Assembly: GCA_945957375.1 (NCBI GenBank)
Contig: CAMFKX010000014.1
Coordinates: forward strand, 1-39,097
Direction: 5' to 3'
DNA length: 39,097 nt
Source of the DNA: an uncultured Roseiarcus sp.
GTDB taxonomy: Bacteria; Pseudomonadota; Alphaproteobacteria; Rhizobiales; Beijerinckiaceae
Shown here: piece by piece, positions 26,676 through 37,696 of the stretch
How the letters are laid out: each line of letters opens with the position of its first letter
Position numbering within the stretch: the stretch's first letter is position 1
Made by a program: the position numbers and the translations under genes
Notes under the pieces: model-generated
The model's database searches: none
The model's input: only the letters and a program-made list of their open reading frames with translations
What the model was told of the DNA's origin: nothing

Positions 26676-27170
26676 ATGCGCAAGCCGGAAGATGCGACGT
26701 CCGCGCCTGAGGTCGGAGAGGGGAAGCGGGGCGAAGACGGCCACCTCGGCTATTTGTTGCGTCAGGCCAATGTGGCGTTTCGCCTCCGCCTCGAACGGGC
26801 TTTGGTCGACACGGGCGTCACACACCCGCAATTCGCGGTCATGACGATGGTGGACGCCTATCCGGGTTGCTCCAACGCCGATCTCGCGCGACTGTCCTTG
26901 CTGACCGCGCAAACCGTCACCGTCATCGTGTCGAATCTGAAGCGCGTCGGTTTCGTTGAGGCCGAGCCTCACCCTGTCCACGGGCGTATCCAGCAGCTTT
27001 CGCTTACCGATCAGGGTCGCCGCGTCCTTCGTGACTGCAAGGCGATCGTTCGGCGGCTTGAGCGCGATCTCTCCGTCGGCTTCTCTGCGCAAGAGGAAGC
27101 CGTCGTCAGGCGCTGGCTGGTTTGCGCGGCGGCCGGTGATCAGACGTCGAGGAAGACGGTCCGACGTTGA
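26676..27170 (+). CDS. MarR family transcriptional regulator
   Basis: A 164-residue winged-helix regulator. Features: a helical dimerisation arm, LRQANVAFRLRLERAL, the HTH SNADLARLSLLTAQTVTVIVSNL, the wing with HPVHGRIQQLSLTDQGRRVL, and a C-terminal helix. ATG at 26676 is chosen because the motif-bearing part starts there, immediately after the palindrome. Probably a repressor of itself and the divergent AhpD-like operon. No ligand-sensing residue is evident by eye. Confidence 0.9.
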   Translation: MRKPEDATSAPEVGEGKRGEDGHLGYLLRQANVAFRLRLERALVDTGVTHPQFAVMTMVDAYPGCSNADLARLSLLTAQTVTVIVSNLKRVGFVEAEPHPVHGRIQQLSLTDQGRRVLRDCKAIVRRLERDLSVGFSAQEEAVVRRWLVCAAAGDQTSRKTVRR

Positions 27171-27269
27171 GCAATGATCTTCACAGCATGAGAGTCGGCC
27201 GAAACATCGCCGAGACGGATGGGCGCGGTGGCGGTTAAACACGCCGGCGCACGCCCCGCGCGCCTGCGA

Positions 27270-27302
27270 CCCTAACGGAAGATTAACCCTAACGACCCCT
27301 AA
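27270..27302. promoter_or_regulatory. CCCTAA direct repeats upstream of mraZ, candidate MraZ boxes
   Basis: CCCTAA recurs at 27270, 27287 and 27297, the last two one 10-bp period apart. MraZ proteins bind direct repeats at about 10-bp spacing upstream of their own operon. The sequence differs from the E. coli TGGGN box and the first spacing (17) is off-period. A 14-bp palindrome CATGGGGCCCCATG lies at 27356-27369. Confidence 0.35.
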
Positions 27303-27466
27303 TGGACTCAAGGCCGGTTCCCGGGCGGGAATCGCCGGCGGTTCGCTTTGACGCCCATGGGGCCCCATGATATCCCACGCCATCCCGTCAACAGACCGCG
27401 CCGGCGCGCCGCAGCCTGCGAGCCTCGCTCGCGGGGCCGAGGCGGGCGTCGGCGTCGGGGGGCTTC

Positions 27467-27919
27467 GTGGACCGCTTCCTGTCGCACTTCACCCATCGCT
27501 TCGACGCGAAGGGCCGCATCTCGATCCCGGCCGCCTTCCGCCAGGCGCTGGCGCGGGACGGCTTCCAGGGCGTCTACGTCTATCCGGCGCTCGATGCGCC
27601 GGCGCTCGACTGCGGCGGGCTGAAGCTGCTGGCGGAGATCGACGCGCTGCTCGCGACCTTGCCGCCGTTCTCGCCGACCCGCGACGCCTTCGCCACCGCG
27701 CTGCTCGGCACGAGCGAGGTCCTGCGCATGGATTCAGAGGGACGGGTGTTGCTGGACGACCGGCTGAAGGCGGCGCTTGGGCTCGAAAACGAGGCGACCT
27801 TCGTGGGGCAGGGGCACAAGTTCCAGATTTGGGAGCCGTCGCGTTTCGCCGCGCATCTCGATGCGGCGCGGGCGAAGGTCCGGCTTCTGCGCGCTCGGCA
27901 GGGCGAGACGACGCCATGA
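27467..27919 (+). CDS. mraZ: Transcriptional regulator MraZ
   Basis: First gene of the division/cell-wall (dcw) cluster. 150 residues with two MraZ (AbrB-like) half-domains: N-terminal MDRFLSHFTHRFDAKGRISIPAAFR and the second around MDSEGRVLLDDRLK, each giving a swapped-hairpin DNA-binding fold. It usually forms a ring and represses its own operon, antagonised by RsmH in some species. Start GTG at 27467. Its stop overlaps the rsmH ATG in ATGA. Confidence 0.95.
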   Translation: MDRFLSHFTHRFDAKGRISIPAAFRQALARDGFQGVYVYPALDAPALDCGGLKLLAEIDALLATLPPFSPTRDAFATALLGTSEVLRMDSEGRVLLDDRLKAALGLENEATFVGQGHKFQIWEPSRFAAHLDAARAKVRLLRARQGETTP

Positions 27920-28920
27920 CCGAATCGCCGCGCCACGTTCCGGTCCTGCTCGCTGAAGTCCTCGAGGCGCTGAAGCCCGCGCCGGACGCCGTCATCCTCG
28001 ACGCCACCTTCGGCGCCGGCGGCTATACGCGCGCCCTTCTCGACCGCGGCGCCCGTGTGATCGCCCTCGACCGCGACCCTTCGGCGATTCGCGCCGGCGC
28101 CGACCTCGTCGCGGCCGCGGGCGGACGCCTGCGGCTGGTGGAGGCGCGTTTCGCCGAACTCGCCGATGCAGCCCGCGAACTGGGCGTCACGAGCCTCGAC
28201 GGCGCGGTGTTCGACATCGGCGTCTCGTCGATGCAGTTCGACGAAGCCGAACGCGGCTTCTCGTTGCGTTTCGACGCTCCGCTCGACATGCGGATGGATG
28301 GCAGGGGCCCGTCGGCCGCCGACATCCTGCGCGAGGCCGACGAAGAGACCATCGCCGCCATCCTGTTCCATTTCGGCGAGGAGCGCGCCTCGCGCCGGAT
28401 CGCGCGCGCCATCATCGCCGACCGCCAGACGGCGCCCTATGACCGCACCCTCGCGCTGGCCGAAATGATCGCGCGCGTCGTCCCGGCGAAACGGGGCGAG
28501 CTGACCCACCCCGCGACCCGCGCCTTTCAGGCCCTGCGCATCGCGGTCAACGACGAACTCGGCGAACTCCTTGGCGGCCTGGTCGCCGCCGAACGGCTGC
28601 TGAAGTCGGGAGGACGGCTCGCGGTCGTGACCTTTCATTCGCTCGAGGACCGGATCGTCAAGCAGTTCCTGGCCGCGCGGTCGGGACGGGGCCGCGCCGC
28701 CTCGCGCCGCCTGCCCGGCGAACCGCCGGAGCCAGAACCCACCTTCGACGTTCCGCGCGGCCAACCGATCGAGCCGGGCGCGACCGAGACGAGGGACAAT
28801 CCGCGCGCCCGCTCAGCCAAGCTTCGCTACGCCGTTCGGCTCGATGCGCCGGCGCGGGGCGCCGACGATGCGCTCGCCGCGCTGACGCGGCTGCCGGCGC
28901 GCCGGGGGAGGCACGGATGA
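27916..28920 (+). CDS. rsmH: 16S rRNA (cytosine(1402)-N(4))-methyltransferase RsmH
   Basis: 334-residue SAM-dependent methyltransferase modifying C1402 in the ribosomal P site. Signatures: HVPVLLAEVLEAL, ILDATFGAGGYTRALL (SAM binding, about 27-40), ALDRDPSA, DIGVSSMQFDEAERGFSLR, and the C-terminal FHSLEDRIVKQF followed by an Arg-rich tail. Overlaps mraZ by ATGA and ftsL by 4 bp, indicating translational coupling along the cluster. Confidence 0.97.
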   Translation: MTESPRHVPVLLAEVLEALKPAPDAVILDATFGAGGYTRALLDRGARVIALDRDPSAIRAGADLVAAAGGRLRLVEARFAELADAARELGVTSLDGAVFDIGVSSMQFDEAERGFSLRFDAPLDMRMDGRGPSAADILREADEETIAAILFHFGEERASRRIARAIIADRQTAPYDRTLALAEMIARVVPAKRGELTHPATRAFQALRIAVNDELGELLGGLVAAERLLKSGGRLAVVTFHSLEDRIVKQFLAARSGRGRAASRRLPGEPPEPEPTFDVPRGQPIEPGATETRDNPRARSAKLRYAVRLDAPARGADDALAALTRLPARRGRHG

Positions 28921-29300
28921 TCCTGAGACTTATGCACGCCGCGGCGATCGCCGCGCTGATCGGCTCCGCGGCCTATGTCTATGGCGTGAAGTATCGAACG
29001 ATCTACGCTTCGGAGCAGTTGGTGAAGATGCGTCATCAGATCGCGAAGGAGAAGGATGCGCTCAACCTTCTCCGCGCCGAATACGCCCATCTCTCCCGGC
29101 CGGACCGCATCCAGGAAATCGCCGACGCCAAGCTCGCGATGCAGCCCCTTGCGCTCTGGCAGATCGCGGCCGTCGCTGATCTGTCCGAGGCGCAGCCGAA
29201 GGTCGATTCGATCGGGCGCACCCTCGAAGAGCTTGGCTTCAACAAGGACAACGCAACGCCCGCCGTCGTCATCGGCGGCGCGACCCCGGCGGTGAGGTGA
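28917..29300 (+). CDS. ftsL: Cell division protein FtsL
   Basis: 127-residue bitopic division protein. A transmembrane segment at about residues 3-24 is followed by a periplasmic coiled-coil (about 30-70: YASEQLVKMRHQIAKEKDAL, then LRAEYAHLSRP and IQEIA). It forms a complex with FtsB and FtsQ and helps activate FtsWI. Identified from size, topology and position between rsmH and ftsI; FtsL sequences diverge widely. Overlaps rsmH by 4 bp. Confidence 0.85.
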   Translation: MILRLMHAAAIAALIGSAAYVYGVKYRTIYASEQLVKMRHQIAKEKDALNLLRAEYAHLSRPDRIQEIADAKLAMQPLALWQIAAVADLSEAQPKVDSIGRTLEELGFNKDNATPAVVIGGATPAVR

Positions 29301-29302
29301 GC

Positions 29303-31207
29303 ATGGCCGAGACGCCCATCAGCGCGGGTGCAGGCGAGGTCCGACGACGTCGGCCGGTCGGATTCGCGGGTCGAACCGCGCTTGCGCTCCTTCATCGCTA
29401 TGTGCCGCAGAACTTCGGCGTCGATCTCGACGCGGCGGAATCCGTCCGAGCGCGGGCGTCGTTTCGGGCGCTGTTCACGGTGAAAAATCTTCGCGGCTTC
29501 GCCCGGGCGCTGCTGCTGACCCGGCTCGATCGCTCCGGCGGGCGCATCCGCACGCTGGCGCTCGGCATGGCGGCCGCCTACGCCGTTCTTGGCGTCAAGC
29601 TCGTCGTGCTCGGCGTGTCGCACGACCCGCCGCAGACGCTCAAAGTCGCGGCCGACCAGGCGGTGTCCGGCGCGCGCCCGGACCTGCTCGATCGCAACGG
29701 GGAAATCCTTGCGACCGACATCAAGACCATGTCGGTGTTCGCCGAACCGAACCGGATCATCGACAAGGACGAGGCCGTCGAACTGATCACCGCGGTGCTG
29801 CCCGACGTCGACGCCAAGGAGCTGCGCGATCGCCTCGGTTCGAGGAAAGGCTTCGTCTGGGTCAAGCGTCAGATCACGCCCAAGGAGCAGGCGGAGATCT
29901 TCCACCTCGGCCTGCCCGGCGTCGGCTTCCTGCCCGAGAACAAGCGCGTCTATCCCAACGGCGCGATCGGGGCGCACGTCCTCGGCTACGTCGACAAGGA
30001 CAATGTCGGCATCGCCGGCATGGAGAAGTACCTCGACCAGCAGAGCCTGACCGATCCGCACGTGCCGGGTTTCTTCGTCGATCCGGAGAGCCTGAAGCCG
30101 GTCCGCCTGTCGCTTGACCTCAGGGTCACGCACGCCCTGCGCGATGAACTGATGTCCGGCATGGAGCACTGGAAGGCCAAGGCCGCCGCCGGCGTGGTGA
30201 TGGACGTCAACACCGGCGAAGTGATCGCGCTCGAATCGCTGCCCGACTACGACCCGAACCAGCCGCTCGACGCGCACGATCCGACCAAGATCAACCGCAT
30301 CAACGTCGGCGTCTACGAGATGGGTTCGACCTTCAAGGCGTTGTCGATCGCGATGGCGCTCGATTCGGGCAAGGTGAACCTCGGGTCGCGAGTCGATGCC
30401 CGCGATTCGCTGCGCTACGGCCGCTTCACCATCCACGACTTCCACGCCACCCACCGCGTTCTGACCGTCCCGGAGGTGTTCACCCATTCCTCCAACATCG
30501 GCACGGCGCGCATGGCGCTGATGGTCGGCGTCGAGGGCCACAAGGCCTTCCTGAAGAAGATGGGCCAGCTCGACCGCCTGCGCACCGAACTGCCGGAGAA
30601 CGCCGAGCCGCTGGTGCCCAAGCGCTGGAGCGAGCTCAACACGATGACGATCGCCTTCGGGCAGGGCCTCAATGTCGCGCCGCTTCAGGCGCTGATGGCG
30701 GTCTCGGCGCTGGTGAACGGCGGCCACATGATGGCGCCGACCTTCCTGCCGCGCTCGAAGGAGGACGCCGCCAAGGTCAGCCGCAAGGTGGTGAGCGACC
30801 AGACCTCCGAATCGATGCGCTATCTGCTGCGCTCCAACGCCACCCACGGCTCGGCGGGCTTCGCCAACATCCCCGGCTACTACGTCGGCGGCAAGACCGG
30901 CACCGCGGACAAGATCATCCACGGGCATTATTCGCAGGATCGGGTGTTCACCACCTTCATGGCGATCACGCCGGCCGACAAGCCGCAATATCTCTATCTG
31001 GCGATCTACGACGATCCCCAGGCGGCTCCCGGCGACTATGGCTATCACACCGCCGCCTGGAACGCCGGCCGCACGGCGGGCGCCCTGATTCGCCGCATCG
31101 AACCCCTGCAGGGCCTGCCCCCGCAGAAGGACGCGCCGGCAAATCCATTCCCCATCATCGCCCGCTTGGGCTATGGAGCCGACGCCGACCGGGTCGGCAA
31201 GGAGTGA
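29303..31207 (+). CDS. ftsI: Peptidoglycan D,D-transpeptidase FtsI (PBP3)
   Basis: Septal class B transpeptidase, about 634 residues. A long cytosolic tail (about 80 residues) precedes one membrane helix (about 86-106). The pedestal begins about 120 (RPDLLDRNGEILATDI), and the transpeptidase shows STFK (Ser342-Lys345), SSN (396-398) and KTG (531-533). Works with FtsW at the septum. Start uncertain between GTG 29297, overlapping the ftsL stop, and ATG 29303, which follows AGGTGA. The extended cytosolic tail is longer than in E. coli, whose FtsI has about 23 residues there. Confidence 0.95.
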   Translation: MAETPISAGAGEVRRRRPVGFAGRTALALLHRYVPQNFGVDLDAAESVRARASFRALFTVKNLRGFARALLLTRLDRSGGRIRTLALGMAAAYAVLGVKLVVLGVSHDPPQTLKVAADQAVSGARPDLLDRNGEILATDIKTMSVFAEPNRIIDKDEAVELITAVLPDVDAKELRDRLGSRKGFVWVKRQITPKEQAEIFHLGLPGVGFLPENKRVYPNGAIGAHVLGYVDKDNVGIAGMEKYLDQQSLTDPHVPGFFVDPESLKPVRLSLDLRVTHALRDELMSGMEHWKAKAAAGVVMDVNTGEVIALESLPDYDPNQPLDAHDPTKINRINVGVYEMGSTFKALSIAMALDSGKVNLGSRVDARDSLRYGRFTIHDFHATHRVLTVPEVFTHSSNIGTARMALMVGVEGHKAFLKKMGQLDRLRTELPENAEPLVPKRWSELNTMTIAFGQGLNVAPLQALMAVSALVNGGHMMAPTFLPRSKEDAAKVSRKVVSDQTSESMRYLLRSNATHGSAGFANIPGYYVGGKTGTADKIIHGHYSQDRVFTTFMAITPADKPQYLYLAIYDDPQAAPGDYGYHTAAWNAGRTAGALIRRIEPLQGLPPQKDAPANPFPIIARLGYGADADRVGKE

Positions 31208-31217
31208 GCGGGACGAC

Positions 31218-32656
31218 ATGCTTCGGCTAGGCGATATCGTGGATCTTGCGCAAGCCGACAGGGCGTCGGCCGACCGCGGCGTCGCGGGCGTTTCGTCCGA
31301 CAGCCGCAAGACGCAGCCGGGCGACGTCTTTTTCGCGATCGCCGGCGCCAGAGACGACGGCCTGAAGCACGTTGCCGACGCGATCGCGCGCGGCGCCGTG
31401 GCGGTGGTCGCCGAGAGGGACGCCCGGGCCGACGGCGCCGTGGTCATCCGCGTCCCCGACGCCCGACTGGCGCTGGCGCGCGCGGCGGCGCGGCTTTACC
31501 CCCGCCAGCCCGCGACGATCGTCGCCGTCACCGGCACCAGCGGCAAGACCTCGGTCGCCGCCTTCGTGCGACAGATCTGGCTGAGGCTCGGGCGCGAATC
31601 GGCTTCGCTCGGCACCATCGGCGTCGTTTCGCGGCCGAAGACGGTGTACGGCTCGCTGACCACGCCGGACCCGCTGACCCTCCACCGCACGCTTCAGGAG
31701 CTCGCCGACGCCGGCGTCACCCATCTCGCGATGGAGGCGTCCTCCCATGGCCTCGACCAGAAGCGTCTCGACGGCGTGCGCCTCGCGGCCGGCGCCTTCA
31801 CCAACCTCAGCCGCGACCACATGGACTACCATCCGACGGTCGAGCACTACCTCACCGCCAAGCTCCGCCTGTTCCGCGATCTGCTGCCGGCCGGCGCCCC
31901 GGCGATCGTCGACGCCGACGCCGAGATTGCGCCGAAGGTGATCGAAGCGGCGCGGGAGCGCGGCCTGTTGGTCTTTTCCGTCGGCGCCAAAGGGGAGACG
32001 ATTCGCCTCGCCAGCGTCGCGCGGGACGGCCTCGCCGCAACGCTCGATCTCGAATTCGGCGGCCGCAAGCGCCGGGTGCGCCTGCCGCTGCCGGGCGATT
32101 TCCAAATCTCCAACGCCCTCGTCGCCGCGGGCCTGTGCATCGCGACCGGCTGCGAGGCCGACGCCGTCTTCCACGCATTGCAGTCGCTCGAAGGCGCGCC
32201 TGGGCGGCTCGAGCGGATCGGCTCGGTGCGCGGCGCCGGCGTGTTCGTCGACTACGCCCACAAGCCCGACGCGCTCGAGAAGGCGCTCGCGGCCCTGCGG
32301 CCCTATGTGAGCGGCCGGCTGATCGTCGCCCTCGGCTGCGGCGGCGACCGCGACGCGGGAAAACGGCCGATCATGGGGGAAATCGCCACGCGCGCCGCCG
32401 ACGTGGTGATCGTCACCGACGATAACCCGCGCTCCGAGAATCCGGCGGCGATCCGGGCGCAAATTCTCGCCGCCGCGCCCGGCGCGCTGGAGATCGGCGA
32501 CCGCGCCGAAGCGATTCGCGCCGGCGTCGCGATGCTGAGGGACGGCGACGCCCTGATGATCGCCGGCAAGGGGCACGAGGTCGGGCAGATCGTCGGCGAC
32601 GTCGTGCTGCCGTTCAGCGACGCGGACGAGGCGCGCAAAGCCATTGCGGAGGCGGC

Positions 32657-32660
<4 letters not shown>
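31218..32660 (+). CDS. murE: UDP-MurNAc-L-Ala-D-Glu:meso-diaminopimelate ligase MurE
   Basis: 480-residue cytosolic Mur ligase adding the third amino acid to the stem peptide. It has the N-terminal UDP-binding domain, ATP P-loop TGTSGKTS (about 103-111), the Mur central motif, and DNPR at 402-405, the meso-DAP selectivity signature. So this organism's peptidoglycan is predicted to carry meso-DAP. ATG at 31218 is chosen over in-frame upstream codons, which lie in the end of ftsI. Separated by 10 bp from ftsI and overlapping murF by 4 bp. Confidence 0.97.
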
Positions 32661-34075
<1,415 letters not shown>

Positions 34076-34083
34076 GACACGAC

Positions 34084-35166
34084 ATGCTCACCTGGCTTTC
34101 CGACTGGTCGCATCTGCCGGGCGTCTTCAGGCTCTTCCATTGGCTGACGTTCCGCACCCTCGGGGCGGCGGGGACAGCGCTGTTCCTCGTGCTGTTCTTC
34201 GGCCCGGCGATCATCTCGTCGCTGCGCCTGAAACAGGGCAAGGGGCAGCCGATCCGGACCGACGGGCCGGCGTCGCACCTTCTGACCAAGAAGGGCACGC
34301 CGACCATGGGCGGGCTGATGATCCTGTTCGGGCTCTTCGCTTCGTCGCTGCTGTGGGCGGACCCGGACAGCCCGTATGTCTGGATCGTCCTGTTCGTCAC
34401 CGCGGGCTTCGGGGCGATCGGCTTCTACGACGATTATCTCAAGGTGACGAAGCAGTCGCACAAGGGCTTCTCCGGCCGCGCCCGGCTCGGCGCGGAATTT
34501 GTGATCGCCGCGGTCGCCTGCTTCGCGATGATGCGCGTCGGCGGACCGGGCGCGAGCTCGCTCTCCTTGCCGTTCGTCAACGGATACGTGCTCGATTTCG
34601 GCTGGGGGTTCCTGCTGTTCGGCCCGTTCGTGATCGTCGCCTTCGGCAACGCGGTCAACCTGACCGACGGCCTCGACGGCCTCGCCATCGTGCCGGTGAT
34701 GATCGCGGCGGCGACGCTCGGCCTCATCTCCTATCTCGCCGGCAGCGCCGTGTTCGCTCACTACCTGCTGATCAATCACGTGCCGCTCGCCGGCGACCTG
34801 ATCGTCGTGTGCGGAGCGCTGATCGGCGCCGGCGCGGGTTTTCTCTGGTTCAACGCGCCGCCGGCCCAGATCTTCATGGGCGACACCGGATCGCTCGCGC
34901 TTGGCGGCCTGCTCGGCACGATGGCGGTGGCGGTCAAGCACGAGGTCGTGCTCGCGGTGATCGGCGGCCTGTTCGTGATGGAGGCGGTCTCGGTGATCGT
35001 CCAGGTCGCCTCGTTCAAGATGACCGGCAAGCGAATCTTCCGCATGGCGCCGATCCATCATCACTTCGAGCAACTCGGCTGGTCGGAGCCGCAGATCGTG
35101 ATGCGCTTCTGGATCATCTCCTTCGTGCTGGCGATGGTCGGCCTCGCCTCGCTGAAGCTCCGGTAG
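34084..35166 (+). CDS. mraY: Phospho-MurNAc-pentapeptide transferase MraY
   Basis: 360-residue polytopic membrane enzyme (about ten helices) that joins the pentapeptide to undecaprenyl phosphate, making lipid I. Conserved acidic loops: DDYLK (Asp116-Asp117), [10 protein letters not shown] and [12 protein letters not shown], and the histidine loop APIHHHFE near the C-terminus. ATG at 34084 directly follows murF. The mraY frame is also open through the whole of murF upstream, but that part is out-of-frame shadow. Confidence 0.97.
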   Translation: MLTWLSDWSHLPGVFRLFHWLTFRTLGAAGTALFLVLFFGPAIISSLRLKQGKGQPIRTDGPASHLLTKKGTPTMGGLMILFGLFASSLLWADPDSPYVWIVLFVTAGFGAIGFYDDYLKVTKQSHKGFSGRARLGAEFVIAAVACFAMMRVGGPGASSLSLPFVNGYVLDFGWGFLLFGPFVIVAFGNAVNLTDGLDGLAIVPVMIAAATLGLISYLAGSAVFAHYLLINHVPLAGDLIVVCGALIGAGAGFLWFNAPPAQIFMGDTGSLALGGLLGTMAVAVKHEVVLAVIGGLFVMEAVSVIVQVASFKMTGKRIFRMAPIHHHFEQLGWSEPQIVMRFWIISFVLAMVGLASLKLR

Positions 35167-35170
35167 CGCG

Positions 35171-36550
35171 ATGACCCCGGTCGAAACCCTGCGCGGCGAA
35201 AAGGTCGCCGTCTTCGGCCTCGGCGGCTCCGGGCTCTCGACCGTGCGGGCGCTCGTCGCGAGCGGCGCGGAGGTCGCGGCGTGGGACGACGGCGAGACGG
35301 CGCGCGCCCGCGCCTCCGCCGAAGGCTTTCGCCTCGTCGATCTTTCGCAGGCCGAATGGAGCGCGTTCAGGCTTCTCGTCCTCGCCCCGGGCGTGCCGCT
35401 GACCCACCCGGAACCGCATTGGACGGTCAAGCGCGCCCGGGCCGCCGGCGTGCCGGTCGTCGGCGACATCGAGCTCTTCGCCCGCGAGCGCGCGGCGCGG
35501 GCGCCCAAGGCGCCGTTCGTCGCCATCACCGGCACCAACGGCAAGTCGACCACCACCGCGCTGATCGCTCACGTGCTGAGAGAAGCGGGCCGCGACGTCG
35601 CGCTCGGCGGCAACATCGGCGTGCCGGTGCTCGACCTGCCGCCGCCGGCGGAGGGGCGCGTGCACGTCATCGAGTGCTCGTCCTTCCAGATCGACCTCGC
35701 GCCGTCGCTCGCTCCGAGCGTCGGCCTCCTGATCAACATCACCCCCGACCACCTCGACCGCCACGGCGACCTCGCCGGCTACGCGGCGGTCAAGGAGCGG
35801 CTGGTCGCCGACGCCGACGTCGCGCTGATCGGCGTCGACGACGAGCCGAGCCGGGCGATCTGCGCGCGCCTGAAGCGCGCCGGCCGGCGCGTGGTCGCGA
35901 TTTCCGCCGCGCCTTCGCCGCTCGCCGACGTGTTCGTCGAGGGCCATCGCATCGTTCAGCGCGATTCGTCCGAGGTGCCGATCGACCTCGGCGCGGTCCG
36001 CGCGCTGCGCGGCGCCCACAACGGCCAGAACGCCGCCTTCGCCTTCGCCGCCGCCGACGCCCTCGGCGTCTCGCGCGCCGACATCGCCCGCGGATTTGCG
36101 ACGTTTCCCGGACTGGCGCACCGGATGGAGCAGGTCGGCCGGCGGGGCCGGGTGCTGTTCGTCAACGATTCGAAGGCGACCAACGCCGATGCGGCCGAAA
36201 AGGCGCTGCTGTCGTTCCGCGACATCCACTGGATTCTCGGCGGCAAGGCCAAGGTCGGCGGCGTCGAGCCGCTGCGCCCGCTGTTCTCGCGCGTCGCCAA
36301 GGCCTACCTGATCGGCGCCGCGGCGGACGATTTCGCCGCCACCCTCGACGGCGCCGTCCCGTTCCAGCATTGCGGGACCCTCGCGCGTGCGATCGCGGCC
36401 GCGGCTGAGGACGCGGCGCGTTCGGCGGCCGACGAGCCGGTCGTGCTGCTGTCGCCGGCTTGCGCCTCCTACGACCAGTTCGCCAATTTCGAGGCGCGCG
36501 GCGACGCGTTCCGCGCCCAAGTCCAGAATCTCTTGAACGGGGGGACCTGA
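35171..36550 (+). CDS. murD: UDP-N-acetylmuramoylalanine:D-glutamate ligase MurD
   Basis: 459-residue cytosolic ligase adding D-Glu. It opens with a Rossmann-type VAVFGLGGSGLSTVRAL, then ATP loop TGTNGKSTT (GTNGKST at 121-127), IECSSFQID, NITPDHLDRHG, and the C-terminal NDSKATNADA and LSPACASYDQF blocks. Starts 4 bp after mraY and ends 3 bp before ftsW, so transcribed with them. Confidence 0.97.
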   Translation: MTPVETLRGEKVAVFGLGGSGLSTVRALVASGAEVAAWDDGETARARASAEGFRLVDLSQAEWSAFRLLVLAPGVPLTHPEPHWTVKRARAAGVPVVGDIELFARERAARAPKAPFVAITGTNGKSTTTALIAHVLREAGRDVALGGNIGVPVLDLPPPAEGRVHVIECSSFQIDLAPSLAPSVGLLINITPDHLDRHGDLAGYAAVKERLVADADVALIGVDDEPSRAICARLKRAGRRVVAISAAPSPLADVFVEGHRIVQRDSSEVPIDLGAVRALRGAHNGQNAAFAFAAADALGVSRADIARGFATFPGLAHRMEQVGRRGRVLFVNDSKATNADAAEKALLSFRDIHWILGGKAKVGGVEPLRPLFSRVAKAYLIGAAADDFAATLDGAVPFQHCGTLARAIAAAAEDAARSAADEPVVLLSPACASYDQFANFEARGDAFRAQVQNLLNGGT

Positions 36551-36553
36551 GCC

Positions 36554-37696
36554 ATGGTGTCGAGAGCCGAACGCGGACCCGTCGCCGACTGGATGCGCAC
36601 CGTCGATCGCTGGTTGCTCGGCTCGTTTCTGGCGCTGATGGTGATCGGCCTCGTGATGGCGCTGGCGGCGAGCCCGGCGGTCGCCGAGCGGCTCAACCTG
36701 TCGACCTTCCACTTCGTCAACCGGCAGGCGGTGATGCTGGTCCCGACCGCGGTGCTCATGATCGCGACCTCGTTTCTCTCGCCGCGCCATGTGCGCCGCG
36801 CGGCGCTGGTCACCTTCTCCGCCGCGCTCGTGCTGATCGTACTGGCGCTGCTGTTCGGCGCGGAGGTCAAAGGCGCGCGGCGCTGGATCTTCGGCATCCA
36901 GCCATCCGAGTTCATCAAGCCGGCCTTCGTCGTGCTGGCCGCCTGGGCCTTCACCGAAGGCGGGCGCAAGACGCCGACCGCGCCGATCGCCAAGGTCCTG
37001 TCGTTCCTGATCCTGCCGATCACCATCGTGCCGCTGATCCTCGAGCCCGACTTCGGCCAGACCATGCTGGTATCGATCGTGTGGGCTTCGCTGTTCTTCA
37101 TGGCCGGGCTGCACTGGTTCTGGGTGGTCGGCGTCGGCGGCCTCGGCGTGCTCGGCGCCTTCGCCGCCTACAAGCTCTCGCCGCACGTGCACGAGCGCGT
37201 GCTGCGCTTCCTCGACCCGGACAAGACGGGCGGCGTGGTCGACACCTTCCAGGTCGACACCGCGCTCCAGAGCATCCTGTCGGGGGGCTGGCTCGGGCGG
37301 GGGCCGGGCGAGGGCATGTACAAGCGCATCCTTCCCGACGCCCACACCGACTTCGTCTTCGCCGTCACCGGCGAGGAGTTCGGCATGGTCGCCTGCCTGG
37401 TCCTGATCCTGTTCTTCGGCTTCATCGTGCTGCGCGGGCTGGTCGTGTCCTCGCGCAGCCAGGACCCGTTCTGCCGCTTCGTCGCGGCGGGCATGGTGGT
37501 GATGTTCGGCGTGCAGAGCTGGATCAACATGGCGGTCAACCTGCGCGCCATGCCGGCCAAGGGCATGACCCTGCCGTTCATCTCCTACGGCGGGTCGTCG
37601 CTGCTCGCGCTCGGGCTCGGCATGGGCTTCCTGCTCGCCTGCACGCGCCGCCGCCCGGTCGCCGACCTGCCGCACGATCTGGTCGCCGCCGAATGA
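36554..37696 (+). CDS. ftsW: Septal peptidoglycan glycosyltransferase FtsW
   Basis: 380-residue SEDS-family protein, a lipid II polymerase working with FtsI. About ten membrane helices. Conserved features include the N-terminal WLLGSFLALMVIGLVMAL, RWIFGIQPSEFIKPAFV, LEPDFGQTML, the TDFVFAVTGEEFG loop with the SEDS core acidic residue region, and LPFISYGGSSLLALGLGMG near the C-terminus. Its end overlaps the murG ATG by 4 bp. Confidence 0.96.
   Translation: MVSRAERGPVADWMRTVDRWLLGSFLALMVIGLVMALAASPAVAERLNLSTFHFVNRQAVMLVPTAVLMIATSFLSPRHVRRAALVTFSAALVLIVLALLFGAEVKGARRWIFGIQPSEFIKPAFVVLAAWAFTEGGRKTPTAPIAKVLSFLILPITIVPLILEPDFGQTMLVSIVWASLFFMAGLHWFWVVGVGGLGVLGAFAAYKLSPHVHERVLRFLDPDKTGGVVDTFQVDTALQSILSGGWLGRGPGEGMYKRILPDAHTDFVFAVTGEEFGMVACLVLILFFGFIVLRGLVVSSRSQDPFCRFVAAGMVVMFGVQSWINMAVNLRAMPAKGMTLPFISYGGSSLLALGLGMGFLLACTRRRPVADLPHDLVAAE

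Noticed and set aside
35114-37675. An 853-codon minus-strand open frame opposite murD and ftsW
   Set aside because: His/Arg/Asp-rich antisense shadow of two well-supported genes.
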